Shown: piece after piece, positions 25,158 to 37,270 of the stretch
Numbering within the stretch: position 1 is the first letter of the stretch
How the letters are laid out: every line of letters starts with the position of its first letter
Source: Margaritifera margaritifera
Lineage: Eukaryota > Mollusca > Bivalvia > Unionida > Margaritiferidae
Assembly: GCA_029931535.1 (NCBI GenBank)
Contig: JAQPZY010000650.1
Location: 237,252 to 301,251 of the forward strand
Direction: 5' to 3'
Length of the DNA: 64,000 nucleotides
Notes under the pieces: generated by a model
What the model saw: only the letters and a program-made list of their open reading frames with translations
Databases searched by the model: none
Told to the model about the DNA's origin: nothing
Program-made: the position numbers and the translations under genes

Positions 25158-28100
25158 TTTATAGATATGTATAAAGAATGATAAACTTTATTTTGTTTAT
25201 AAAAACGGGAAAACGAGGTTTATCAAATATGCGACAACTAGTACTTGGTCAGAAGGCTTGAAAGTTACAAGAAAGACATTTTTAAATTTGATACAGGGAA
25301 CGCACTTTGCTTTGACAAGTTCGTTGAATAATTCATAAGAACATGATAAATTGCTTCCGATGCCGACACGCCGTTCACGTTCTCCTTTTTGAATCATGGC
25401 CAAAATGAGAAATTATGGTCTCAAGTACACAACATTTTGGTGTCATTTACATATATTTTTTTCTGAATAATGAAATTTTCATAAACCAAGTAACTGATCT
25501 TCTATCTTCTTTCTATAATGGAGATAGTTAGAAAGTTCACAACATTAGTGCTTCGATAAGTGTTGTAAGATCATTTTTATTTTCCAAATAAACAAAAGTT
25601 TGGAATGTTCAATATTGAGGAATCAATCAAATCCAATTCAAGATGGCTTAAACACATTCTTAATTTAAAATTAATAACTGAAGATCAAATCAGGAAGATA
25701 TAAGCCACATACTAAGACACACTGTATATACCTCTACTCCAATGATCTCAAGGCAGGTAGGTATAAAAAAATGTTTGCGTTTTAGGACTGGCCAATCTCT
25801 TTAATAAGGGGATGGCAGGTATTTATAAACATGTTAACGTTGGCCAATCTCTTTAATAAGGGGATGGCAGGTATTTATAAACATGTTAACGTTGGCCAAT
25901 CTCTTTAATAAGGGGATGACAGGTATTTATAAACATGTTAACGTTGGCCAATCTCTTTAATAAGGGGATGGCAGGTATTTATAAACATGTTAGCGTTTTA
26001 AGACTGGCCAATCTCTTTAATAAGGGGATGGCAGGTATTTATAAACATGTTAGCGTTTTAAGACTGGCCAATCTCTTTAATAAGGGGATGGCAGGTATTT
26101 ATAAACATGTTAACGTTGGCCAATCTCTTTAATAAGGGGATGGCAGGTATTTAAAAACATGTTAGCGTTTTAAGACCGGTCAGTCTCAGAAAAAAGGGGA
26201 TGACAGGTTTTTTATAAACATGTTTACGATTTAGGACCGGCCAATCAAACACGCACACACGCGTGTGTTTGGTTTGGATCACGTCTATAGCATTCCAGTG
26301 GGTATAGCAGGTTGCCTTACATGCACAATCATGCGTATGAAAATGCACAGTGATAATATTGGTAAAAATTATATGTAGCTAATGTAGTAAAATAATGTAC
26401 ACTGAAAATCATTGCAGATATTTCCTTGAATGAGAGTTCTTATTTTTTGTAAAAAAAAATATTCCGAAAAAGGATTTCGAAAAAGGATTAATTAATAAGT
26501 AATTATTAATGGCTTCAATTATCTATATGCCAAAAACCATTTGATTTTTCATAAACTGTATATCTATATCCATGCTATTGTATTATTAAAGACAAAACGT
26601 CTGAGTTTAGTTATTAAAAATATAATCATGGTTTGGAGATCTGGTTAAAATGCTGAGATCTGGTTAAAGTGCAGAACTAAGAATGGCATAAAGGACACTA
26701 CATCACAAGATATGATACCCTGAGTATTTATTTTAAGAAAAAAAAAATCTGACTAAGTTTAAAAGGTAAGAATGAAATAAGTTTGCACACATCGGAAGTT
26801 ACGCTTACATTTTGTATGACGTCATGACGAAATATTACACGTTTTATATCAAGAATATGAAATAGTTATAGGAAACTTCATATCAGTGACCACATATCAT
26901 TAAAGCAGCTTTTCCGCAATGTGAGAAAATGCATTTTAAAGGAATGTAAATATATCTTTTTTAACATGTTACTTTTGCTTTCAGGCACGTATATTGTGAG
27001 CACTGCATCCTAACTATCTTGCTTTCAGACACCTATATCGTGAACACTGTACCCTATCTTGCTTTCAGACACCTATATCGTGAGCACTACACCCTAACTA
27101 TTTTGCATTCAGACATGTATATTGTGAACACTACACCCTAACTATCTTGCTTTCAGACCACTATATTCTGAGCACTGCACCCTATCTTGCTTTCAGACAC
27201 ATATATTGTGAACACTACACCCTATCTATCTTGCTTTCAGAGACGTATATTGTGAGCACTACACTCTAAATATATTGCTTTCAGACACCTATATTGTCAG
27301 CACTACACCCTATCTATGCTGCTTTCAGACACATATATTGTGTACACTTCACCCTATCCTGCTTTCAGACACCCATATTGTGAACATTACACCCTAACTA
27401 TCTTGCTTTCAGACACGTATATTGTGAACACTACACCCTATCTTGCTTTCAGACACATATATTGTGAACACTACACCCTATCTTGCTTTCAGACACATAT
27501 ATTGTGAACACTACACCCTATCTTGCTTTCAGACATATATTGTGAACACTACACCCTATCTTGCTTTCAGACACATATATTGTGAACACTACACCCTATC
27601 TTGCTTTCAGACACATATATTGTGAACACTACACCCTATCTTGTTTTAGACACATATATTGTGAACACTACACCCTATCTTGCTTTCAGACACGTATATT
27701 GTGAGCACTATACCCTATCTTGCTTTCAGACACCAATATTATGAACACTGCACCGTAACTATCTAGCTTTCAGACACCAATATTATGAACATTGCACCGT
27801 AACTATCTAGCTTTCAGACACATATATTGTGAGCACCACATATATTGTGAGCACTGCACCCTATCTTGCTTTCAGACACATATATTGTGAGCACTGCACC
27901 CTATCTTGCTTTCAGACACATATATTGTGAGCACTGCACCCTATCTTGCTTTCAGACACCTATATTGCGAACACTACACCCTATCTTGCTTTCAGACACC
28001 TATATTGCGAACACTACACCCTAACTATATTTTTCTTAGGTACCTCTTATAAAAACACAAATATAATCAGCTGACTTGATATGATACGTTTCAAATAAAA

Positions 28101-31100
28101 ACTGGTACATTTCACTTAGTACGTTACATGTTTTTCTTGCAGACACGTATATTGGTTAGCTCTACACCCTGACTATCTCTTTCTGATGCATTTCGTGCGG
28201 TGTCAGATGTCTGTCAGTCTTACTCTTATATTAGTATTTGGTCCAAAGGTAAGATAACCTTGACATAACAATCCACAAATGTATCATTACGTCATCATTT
28301 ACATTCAGCCAATCATTTGAAGCCATGAGGTACTCTGTATTTATCTGCTATATTCTTTAGGTTTAATGACAAATGTGATCCTTATTTAGAAAGCTTTGTT
28401 TGATAAGATGAAATTTGTTGAAAATGGCTCAATAAGACAAAAGTTTACTGTAAAAAGGAATATTTATATTAAATATTCATAAAAGTGGAAATATTACATT
28501 TTATAGGAGTCTGAAACCTGTCACATTACTAAAGAGTCTGAATGATATTACATTACTATAGAGTCTGAATGATATTACATTACTATAGAGTCTGAATGAT
28601 ATTACATTCCTAAAGAGTCTGAATGATATTACATTCCTAAAGAGTATGAATGATATTACATTACTATAGAGTCTGAATGATATTACATTACTATAGAGTC
28701 TGAATGATATTACATTCCTAAAGAGTATGAATGATATTACATTACTAAAGAGTCTGAATGATATTACAGTACTATAGAGTCTGAATGATATTACATTACT
28801 AAAGTGTCTGAATGATATTACATTACTATAGAGTCTGAATGATATTACAGTACTATAGAGTCTGAATGATATTACATTACTAAAGTGTCTGAATGATATT
28901 ACATTACTATAGAGTCTGAATGATATTACATTACTATAGAGTCTGAATGATATTACAGTACTATAGAGTCTGAATGATATTACATTACTATAGAGTCTGA
29001 ATGATATTACATTACTATAGAGTCTGAATGATATTACATTACTAAAGTGTCTGAATGATATTACATTACTAAAGTGTCTGAATGATATTACATTACTATA
29101 GAGTCTGAATGATATTACATTACTATAGAGTCTGAATGATATTACATTACTATAGTAGTCTGGAAAGACATTACAATTACATTACTATAGTAGTCTAGAA
29201 AGATATTATATGACTATATTAGTCTAGATAGATATTACATTACTATTGTAATCTAGATAGATATTACATTACTATAGTAGTCTGGAAAGATATTACATGA
29301 CTATAGTAGTCTAGAACGATATTACATGACTATAGTAGTCTAGAAAGATATTACATTACTATAGGAGTCTAGAAAGATATTACATGACTATAGGAGTCTA
29401 GAAAGATATTACATTACTATAGGAGTCTAGAACGATATTACATTACTATAGTAGTCTAGAAAGATATTGCATTACTATAGGAGTCTAGAAAGATATTACA
29501 TGACTATAGTAGTCTAGAAAGATATTACATGACTATAGTAGTCTAGAAAGATATTATATTTCTATAGTAGTCTAGAAAGATATTACATGACTATAGTAGT
29601 CTAGAAAGATATTACATTTCTATATAAGTCTAGAAAGATATTACATGACTATAGTAGTCTAGAAAGATATTATATGACTATAGTAGTCTAGTAAGATGTT
29701 ACAGTACTATAGGAGTCTAGAAAGATGTTACAGTACTATAGGAGTCTAGAAAGATGTTACAGTACTATAGGAGTCTAGAAAGATGTTACAGTACTATAGG
29801 AGTCTACAAAGATGTTACAGTACTATAGGAGTCTAGAAAGATGTTACAGTACTATAGGAGTCTAGAAAGATCTTACAGTACTATAGGAGTCTACAAAGAT
29901 GTTACAGTACTATAGGAGTCTACAAAGATGTTACAGTACTATAGGAGTCTAGAAAGATCTTACAGTACTATAGGAGTCTAGAAAGATGTTACAGTACTAT
30001 AGGAGTCTACAAAGATGTTACAGTACTACAGGAGTCTACAAAGATCTTACAGTACTATAGGAGTCTACAAAGATGTTACAGTACTACAGGAGTCTACAAA
30101 GATGTTACAGTACTACAGGAGTCTACAAAGATGTTACAGTACTACAGGAGTCTACAAAGATCTTACAGTACTATAGGAGTCTAGAAAGATCTTACAGTAC
30201 TATAGGAGTCTAGAAAGATGTTACAGTACTACAGGAGTCTACAAAGATCTTACAGTACTATAGGAGTCTACAAAGATCTTACAGTACTACAGGAGTCTAC
30301 AAAGATGTTACAGTACTACAGGAGTCTACAAAGATGTTACAGTACTACAGGAGTCTACAAAGATCTTACAGTACTATAGGAGTCTAGAAAGATCTTACAG
30401 TACTATAGGAGTCTAGAAAGATGTTACAGTACTATAGGAGTCTAGAAAGATGTTACAGTACTATAGGAGTCTACAAAGATGTTACAGTACTATAGGAGTC
30501 TAGAAAGATGTTACAGTACTATAGGAGTCTACAAAGATGTTACAGTACTATAGGAGTCTAGAAAGATGTTACAGTACTATAGGCGTCTACAAAGATGTTA
30601 CAGTACTATAGGAGTCTAGAAAGATGTTACAGTACTATAGGCGTCTACAAAGATGTTACAGTACTATAGGAGTCTAGAAAGATCTTACAGTACTATAGGA
30701 GTCTACAAAGATGTTACAGTACTACAGGAGTCTACAAAGATGTTACAGTACTACAGGAGTCTACAAAGATGTTACAGTACTACAGGAGTCTACAAAGATC
30801 TTACAGTACTATAGGAGTCTACAAAGATGTTACAGTACTACAGGAGTCTACAAAGATGTTACAGTACTACAGGAGTCTACAAAGATGTTACAGTACTACA
30901 GGAGTCTACAAAGATCTTACAGTACTATAGGAGTCTAGAAAGATCTTACAGTACTATAGGAGTCTAGAAAGATGTTACAGTACTACAGGAGTCTACAAAG
31001 ATCTTACAGTACTATAGGAGTCTACAAAGATGTTACAGTACTACAGGAGTCTACAAAGATGTTACAATACTACAGGAGTCTACAAAGATGTTACAGTACT

Positions 31101-34100
31101 ACAGGAGTCTACAAAGATCTTACAGTACTATAGGAGTCTAGAAAGATCTTACAGTACTATAGGAGTCTAGAAAGATCTTACAGTACTATAGGAGTCTAGA
31201 AAGATGTTACAGTACTACAGGAGTCTACAAAGATCTTACAGTACTACAGGAGTCTACAAAGATGTTACAGTACTACAGGAGTCTACAAAGATGTTACAGT
31301 ACTACAGGAGTCTACAAAGATCTTACAGTACTATAGGAGTCTAGAAAGATCTTACAGTACTATAGGAGTCTAGAAAGATGTTACAGTACTACAGGAGTCT
31401 ACAAAGATCTTACAGTACTATAGGAGTCTACAAAGATCTTACAGTACTATAGGAGTCTACAAAGATCTTACAGTACTATAGGAGTCTAGAAAGATCTTAC
31501 AGTACTATAGGAGTCTAGAAAGATCTTACAGTACTATAATAGTCTAGAAAGATGTTACAGTACTATAGGAGTCTACAAAGATCTTACAGTACTACAGGAG
31601 TCTAGAAAGATGTTACAGTACTATAGGAGTCTAGAAAGATCTTACAGTACTATAGGAGTCTAGAAAGATGTTACAGTACTATAGGAGTCTACAAAGATCT
31701 TACAGTACTGTAGGAGTCTAGAAAGATGTTACAGTACTATAGGAGTCTAGAAAGATCTTACAGTACTATAGGAGTCTAGAAAGATATTGCCATTACTATA
31801 GGAGTCTAGAAAGATCTTACAGTACTATAGGAGTCTAGAAAGATCTTACAGTACTATAGGAGTCTAGAAAGATCTTACAGTACTATAGGAGTCTAGAAAG
31901 ATCTTACAGTACTATAGGAGTCTAGAAAGATCTTACAGTACTATAGGAGTCTAGAAAGATCTTACAGTACTATAGGAGTCTAGAAAGATGTTACAGTACT
32001 ATAGGAGTCTAGAAAGATCTTACAGTACTATAGGAGTCTAGAAAGATGTTACAGTACTATAGGAGTCTAGAAAGATCTTACAGTACTATAGGAGTCTAGA
32101 AAGATCTTACAGTACTATAGGAGTCTAGAAAGATATTGCCATTACTATAGGAGTCTAGAAAGATATTACAGTACTATAGGAGTCTACAAAGATATTACAG
32201 TACTATAAGAGTCTAGAAAGATCTTACAGTACTATAGGAGTCTAGAAAGATCTTACAGTACTACAGGAGTCTAGAAAGATCTTACAGTACTATAGGAGTC
32301 TAGAAAGATCTTACAGTACTACAGGAGTCTAGAAAGATCTTACAGTACTATAGGAGTCTAGAAAGATCTTACAGTACTATAGGAGTCTAGAAAGATCTTA
32401 CAGTACTATAGGAGTCTAGAAAGATCTTACAGTACTGTAGGAGTCTAGAAAGACAGCAGATTGATAAAGTCTAAAGAGATATTACGTTACTGTATGAGTC
32501 AGGAAAGATACAACAAAAATATTACATTACTACAGGATTCTAGAAAGATATTACATTAGTGTAGGGCTATGAAAGATATTACATTAGTGTAGGGCTATGA
32601 AAGATATTACATTACTGTAGGGCTATGAAAGATATTACATTAGTGTAGGACTATGAAAGATATTACATTAGTGTAGGACTATGAAAGATATTACATTAGT
32701 GTAGGGCCATGAAAGATATTACATTAGTGTAGGGCTATGAAAGATATTACATTAGTGTAGAGCTATGAAAGATATTACATTAGTGTAGGGCTATGAAAGA
32801 TATTACATTAGTGTAGAGCTATGAAAGATATTACATTAGTGTAGGGCTATGAAAGATATTACATTAGTGTAGGGCTATGAAAGATATTAGATTAGTGTAG
32901 GGCTATGAAAGATATTACATTAGTGTAGGGCTATGAAAGATATTATGTTAATTACTATATGAATATGGCAAGATACCACATTACTGTAGGAATATACAAT
33001 AATGCTACATTACACATTACTGTACAGGTCAGGAAAGATCTTACATTACTATACGAACCTAAAAAGATTCTATATTTCTATAGGAATCTAGAAAGATATT
33101 ACATTACCACATGAGTTAAACAGATATTACAGTACTGTGGGTCAGGAAAATATTACATTCCTATACGAGTATGCAAGATATCACATTTGTTAGTTAATGC
33201 AGCTAGAAATATATTACATTACTATAGAAGTTTATAAATATATTACATTATTATTGGAGTGTAGAAAGATATTATATTACTGTAGGTGCCAGGAACGTTA
33301 TTACATTACTATAAGAATCTTGCATGGTAATTCAGTGCATTACTATAGGAGTCTCCAAAGATGCTGTATACTATACTAATCTAGAAACATAGTACAGTGC
33401 ATTACTATAGGATGTCAAGAATGATACTACAATCTTTAATAATATTACATTACTATAAATGTCTAGAAAGATATTACATTACTGTACGGGTCATGAAAGA
33501 TATTATAAGACTGCAGGAATCTCAAAAGATATTATGTTACTATGGGAATCTAGAAATATGTTACTTTTGTCCGGGATCAGGAAAGATATTACCCTAATAT
33601 CGGAATCTAGAAAGATATTATCTTACTGTAGAAATCAAGGAACATATTACATTACTATAGGAGTCAGGAAAGATATTACATGATTGTAGGAGTCAAGAAA
33701 GATATCGCATTATCATATAAATCTGGAGAATTATTACATTACTGTAACAGCATAGAAAGATATTGTATTACCACTGGAGTCTAAAAAGATATTACATTAT
33801 TGTCGGTGTCATGAAGGAAAGTATATAACTGTAGGTGTCAGGAAGGATATTTCATTTTTATAGGTGTCGAGAAAGATATTACATTACTATAACATTATCG
33901 AAAGATATTACTATACTATTGGAGTGTATAAATATATTACTTAACTGTAGGTGTCACGAAATATATTAGATTACTATTGGAGTCTAGAAAGATATTACGT
34001 TGCTGTATGTGTCAGGAAAGATATTACAGTAATGTAAGTTTCAGGAAAGATATTACATTACTGTAAGTTTCAGGAAAGATATTACATTACTGAAGATGTC

Positions 34101-36850
34101 GGGAAGATATTACATTACTGAAAGTGTCTAGAAAGATATTACATCACTGAAGGTGTCGGGAAGATATTACATTACTGAAAGTGTCAGGAAAGAGATTACA
34201 TTACTGAAGGTGTCGGGAAGATATTACATTACTGAAAGTGTCAGGAAAGATATTACATTACTGAAGGTGTCGGGAAGATATTACATTACTGAAAGTGTCA
34301 GGAAAGATATTACATCACTGAAGGTGTCAAGAAAGATATTACATTACTGAAGGTGTCAGGAAAGATATTACATTGCAGTAGGTGTCAGGAAAGATATTAC
34401 ATTGCAGTAGGTGTCAGGAAAGATATTACATTACTGAAGGTGTCAGGAAAGATATTACATTGCTGTAGGTGTCAGGAAAGATATTACATTACTGTAGGAT
34501 TTAATTTTAGCTCTCATTGATTTTGAGAAAACATTGGAATTTGTAGAAAACCGGGCCATGTTCAGATTCTTTTGTAATCTCTAGAATTGTGTGTTATTAT
34601 TTTCTGCATTTTAATACCATTAGTTTGTTAAATATTGGGCCAAAATCCATGTTCAAGATCATAGCTAATCTTTTTAAGGCTTTACTTTCATAATCATAAA
34701 GCAGGATCACTATCACGTAAACTCAACGTTCTTTGGTTTGTAAAGAAAACTGCGATAAAGATACAGTGAATCATGACATGGTCATGATTTACATGAGTGA
34801 TATTGCTACATTCTTTTTTTAAAATCACTCGTAACGATCTATGATGTTGGATTTGTATTCCTCAGAAAATTGCATTTTATCGCAGAAACCTTCATCATCT
34901 TTTTAAGATTGATTTTCCTAGTACTGATTAATATTACTATTTCAAATATATTTTTGATAGATGAGTGAGATCTGCAACAATTTTAACAAATGCTAGTTTA
35001 AACCCTTTCATGCATTTTCCTCACATTAGTACATAGATCAACTTTCTTTCCAGTTATGGTATGCACATCGGCCCCCGGATGACATACACATGCGCAATAG
35101 GGCCTATTCTTCCTCTGACGTCCCGGACAATACAGCACCAGAGACGTTGAAGCTTAACGTGGGTATATCATCGAATGGAGACGTGGATGTGGGAGAAGTA
35201 AGTCTAGCTGATATGGACCCAGAAGATATAAGGGTAACAAGATACTTTATTATGTTCGAATATAGGTGTAATTGTATGCGCGTCAAGCTTCATGTTTTTT
35301 GAGGTAGTCTGCTTTTGCATAATCAGTTCTTACTGCACAGCTCGAAATGACGTGATCATTGCATTATAACGTCATCAATATCACGTCACTCTTTACCTTG
35401 GTGTATCGTAACACTATGAACTCTGGGAGAGATTGGAGACAAAATGACGAAGTTGCGACTGTTGTCTCTTATTGAATCATGAACAAGAAAAAGTGGTACA
35501 TAATTTTAATAATCATAAGAACAGTCCTGTGAAGGAACATGATAGAGTCAAAGACAAGTTTACGAGATCTTTGAAATTTTTTTAGATATTTACGACCTGC
35601 TTTAAATCGGCAGCGCAGGCTATTTCTTGCGGAAACTTATGTGATCTCAATAATTGTATGACACTAAACAAATTCAATCACCAGCATAATTCAATCACCA
35701 GCATAGCCTTTTCGTTCTATATTTGATAAAAGAAGTATAGTGTCTTCAACCTCTACAAATTTAATGATTTTTTAAATATTTATTCAGCTATTCTTTGATG
35801 GGCAGTTAGTGACAGGGTACGTTTTCCAATATTTTTCTTTATAATGACCTTTACCTAAGGGTATGTATTTAACTTAGACGGGTTCAAGAAAATGCATACC
35901 AACCTATAAATATTTTAATGATTTTGTTTTGACCGGGTTTGAAATGTATTGACTGGAGAACATTCGAGGAAAGCAATGAAGATTTTAAATCTAAATATAT
36001 ATTAAACGCCAAGATCTTACGAATCTCTTTGAATTACGTTAAGAAAAATAATAACTTTTCGAATTCAAGATAATACATCGGAATGTGAAGCTACAATTTT
36101 CGAACTTAGTTTCTGCAATACCTAATGTAAATAAAGTAACTTTTCTTAGAAATATTAAATAGATAATCTGGATGATGTTCGTCAAAGAAAAATGTCTCCA
36201 AAGGATTGGGACTTTTCTAATCTGAGGAAATGGTTTCAATACATCACCCATATAATATGATTATCACGAATATCACCATGACAACAAAACAGCCATAAAA
36301 TATGTTTCCATATTTTACACTAAATTTTAATAAGTCAAATATTATGATGTCTTTGAATTGGGTAGATGATCCATTGCAGCTTAAGAAAATATAATTTTGT
36401 TTATTGTCCTTTAAGTAATGTTAAAAAAAAAAACATTTTCCTCCATATTTAGATGATTAAAACAAACAGAAAGAATGTATATACTTAACCTTTAATTTAT
36501 TTTCTTCTTTTCTTTTCTTTTTCAAATGATAGGCCGAGCTGAAGAGATTGTACACCCAGTTACAAATATATAAAACAAGGAATATGAGAAAGGATAATCC
36601 CCACATTTCTAAACGACGTGGGGGCCGGAAACAGACCCATAGACGCTTTTCACTGCAGGCATTCCATCATAAGCATCGACATCACCATGATCATGATCAT
36701 GAACATGAAATGTCTAAGACTCCAGAAGAGTCTACGAACAGTGCTGAGGGATTTGCGATGCCAATGGAATCGACTTCCAGCAGAGTCGAAGAGTCGCATG
36801 AAGGCAAACCTATAACGGTTTCCTTTAAAATGGGTCATTCGTATAAATAA
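20288..36850 (+). CDS. GPR158-like: GPR158/GPR179-like class C GPCR, 3' half of gene (five exons)
   Basis: The joined exons 20288-20526, 21255-21393, 28143-28248, 35054-35233 and 36533-36850 encode about 327 residues, TM4 through the C-terminus. All introns are GT-AG and the phases agree (codons split between A/B and B/C; C/D and D/E in phase 0). Family hallmarks are the second extracellular loop ending WWDYATEV-AELLFL, TM5-TM7, and the juxtamembrane tail with DPEDIR then AELKRLYTQLQIYK and NPHISKRRGG. Vertebrate GPR158 is a glycine-sensing receptor that scaffolds RGS7-Gbeta5; the Drosophila relative is Smog. Those roles are known for the family and not shown for this protein. The tail stops about 100 residues after the helix, without the long vertebrate extension and its CPWE motifs. 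The N-terminal Cache region and TM1-TM3 lie outside the recognised exons. Confidence 0.93.
20727..20911. mobile_element. hAT-type MITE with 8-bp target duplication
   Basis: A 185-bp element in the intron between receptor exons A and B. Its ends CAGAGGTCCCCAAC and CAGGGGTCCCCAAC (reverse complement of the right end) are typical of hAT MITEs, and the similarity continues inward (GTGCCCACGGG against GTGCCCGCGGG). The flanks ACTTACAT (20719-20726) and CCTTACAT (20912-20919) match at 7 of 8 positions, the hAT target length. It has an ATT tract inside and no coding capacity. Confidence 0.88.
21255..21393 (+). CDS. GPR158-like: Receptor exon B (TM5 and start of TM6)
   Basis: It runs from TTTTCAG to AAG/GTAAAA. 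Its first two bases complete the Ala codon of exon A, giving EVAELLFLCFG. It encodes TM5 (ELLFLCFGIHMCYRV), the third intracellular loop with the family pattern VRAAPSDFSEGTYVSAA, and the start of TM6 (ICIECSVSTVFYIL). The 13 bases ATTGAGTGCTCTG inside this exon (about 21356) also begin each unit of the minisatellite at 21474. Confidence 0.93.
21474..21594. repeat. 40-bp minisatellite, 3 copies, seeded with exon-like sequence
   Basis: ATTGAGTGCTCTGGGACCAG followed by TGTGGTATACATGTTTTGTA repeats three times just inside the intron after exon B. The first 13 bases are identical to exon B. Confidence 0.9.
21595..25073. other. Intron; dispersed repeats and G/C-rich patch, no exon seen
   Basis: Within the exon B-C intron. 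It contains the second copy of the 5452-5525 repeat at 22948-23022. A G-rich run (22475-22514) and a C-rich run (22711-22732) flank GGTGGCTTCGCCCCCTGGGC-type text, probably a decayed DNA element. An AAT/ACT trinucleotide tract lies near 24618-24650. Open frames at 22596 and 23438 have no motif. Confidence 0.5.
25074..25150. repeat. (CT)n microsatellite
   Basis: About 38 uninterrupted CT dinucleotides, followed by a short CA tract. Confidence 0.95.
25151..25785. other. Intron, nothing recognised
   Basis: AT-rich intron sequence with no recognisable element. Confidence 0.5.
25786..26245. repeat. 52/61-bp minisatellite, about 8 copies
   Basis: GGCCAATCTCTTTAATAAGG, then GGATGGCAGGTATTTATAAA and CATGTTAACG, with some units carrying an extra TTTTAAGAC that makes 61 bp instead of 52. 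The last two copies are diverged. Intronic. Confidence 0.95.
26246..26973. other. Intron, nothing recognised
   Basis: AT-rich intron with a small duplication (AGATCTGGTTAAA) near 26637-26668 only. Confidence 0.5.
26974..28026 (+). repeat. ~25-copy minisatellite of decoy 3' splice sites
   Basis: Units of about 39-45 bp read CTTGCTTTCAG, ACACGTATATTGTGAAC, ACTACACCCTA and, optionally, ACTAT. This is homologous to the true 3' splice site and first bases of receptor exon C (28131-28180): TTCTTGCAG, ACACGTATATTG, GTTAGCT, CTACACCCTGACTATCT. Almost every unit keeps a pyrimidine tract and a CAG before ACAC, so about 25 acceptor-like sites lie upstream of the real one, which starts 117 bp past the array. 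No unit carries the exon's 5' splice site. Confidence 0.93.
28143..28248 (+). CDS. GPR158-like: Receptor exon C (end of TM6 to TM7)
   Basis: It begins after TTTTTCTTGCAG and ends AAAG/GTAAGA. Its first base completes an Arg codon with AG from exon B, then HVYWLALHPDYLFL and TM7 (MHFVRCQMSVSLTLILVFG) ending in the family's PK. The 5' end is duplicated many times in the preceding minisatellite. Confidence 0.92.
28503..34498. repeat. ~6-kb intronic minisatellite, 27-29-bp units, ~200 copies
   Basis: It fills most of the exon C-D intron. From left to right: TAGAGTCTGAATGATATTAC units (27 bp, 28510-29150); GTCTAGAAAGATATTACATG units (29 bp, to about 29690); very uniform GGAGTCTAGAAAGATGTTAC units (29 bp, to about 32450); TAGGGCTATGAAAGATATTA units (28 bp, 32550-32940); a strongly diverged stretch; and GGTGTCAGGAAAGATATTAC units (34010-34498). 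The core GAAAGATRTTACA is common to all. Uniform centre and diverged edges fit unequal exchange acting mostly in the middle. Confidence 0.96.
34499..35053. other. Intron, nothing recognised
   Basis: Unique-looking intron leading to the acceptor CTTTCTTTCCAG of exon D. Confidence 0.6.
35054..35233 (+). CDS. GPR158-like: Receptor exon D (juxtamembrane tail)
   Basis: Sixty codons in phase 0. It encodes LWYAHRPPDDIHMRNRAY, a Ser/Asn-rich linker, KLNVGISSNGDVDVGEVSL and the family signature DPEDIR at its 3' end, followed by GTAACA. In GPR158 the matching segment leads from TM7 to the cytoplasmic helix. The Gly-Asp pattern NGDVDVGE resembles insect members more than vertebrate ones, by my recollection. 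Confidence 0.93.
35234..36532. other. Intron between exons D and E
   Basis: A 17-bp duplication (AATTCAATCACCAGCAT) near 35675-35706. Nothing else was recognised. Confidence 0.6.
36533..36850 (+). CDS. GPR158-like: Receptor exon E (cytoplasmic helix, His-rich tail, stop)
   Basis: It starts after AAATGATAG, encodes 105 residues and ends at TAA (36848-36850). AELKRLYTQLQIYK and NPHISKRRGGRK are the most conserved part of the family's tail. RRFSLQAFHH follows (RRFS resembles a basophilic kinase site), then HHKHRHHHDHDHEHE, a compact His/Asp/Glu stretch that could bind metal, then a Ser/Glu-rich end MGHSYK. The protein ends here, so the long disordered vertebrate C-terminus is absent. Confidence 0.93.
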   Translation, partial: AELKRLYTQLQIYKTRNMRKDNPHISKRRGGRKQTHRRFSLQAFHHKHRHHHDHDHEHEMSKTPEESTNSAEGFAMPMESTSSRVEESHEGKPITVSFKMGHSYK

Positions 36851-37089
36851 GGTGTTTTTCTAAACTTCTGGATTAATACGAACGCTGGATATAGTGAGTG
36901 GAAGGATGGATTATCATGGATTAAGGATGGATTATGTCAGTTTTTTGTGTTGTTGATATGTGATTTGTTAAAGTAGATTTATTCTACAATTGGAAAATAT
37001 ATAACCATCAGTATACATTTTTCATTGAGATTATAAACATTATTCATCTGTCTGTCGATTTAAACGGCTATATTGTAGGTCAATTCATT

Positions 37090-37165
37090 GCATCTCCACA
37101 CCAATATAAACCTTCAGGCTTATGGTGAATCTCCACACCAATATAAAACTTCAGGCTTATGGTGA
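37090..37165. repeat. 37-bp tandem duplication
   Basis: ATCTCCACACCAATATAAA plus CTTCAGGCTTATGGTGA occurs twice in direct succession, in the probable 3' UTR. Confidence 0.85.
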
Positions 37166-37264
37166 GGACATTTATGCTCTTCACTACTTCATGTATTAAT
37201 TTTCGCAAATACAAATCTCTCTATGAATCATGCATTTTTTCTTTACGAGCTACAAAAGCTCTAG

Positions 37265-37270
37265 AATAAA
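37265..37270 (+). terminator. GPR158-like: Possible poly(A) signal of the receptor gene
   Basis: AATAAA, 415 bp after the stop. It is the first canonical hexamer noticed downstream; its use is inferred. Confidence 0.3.
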
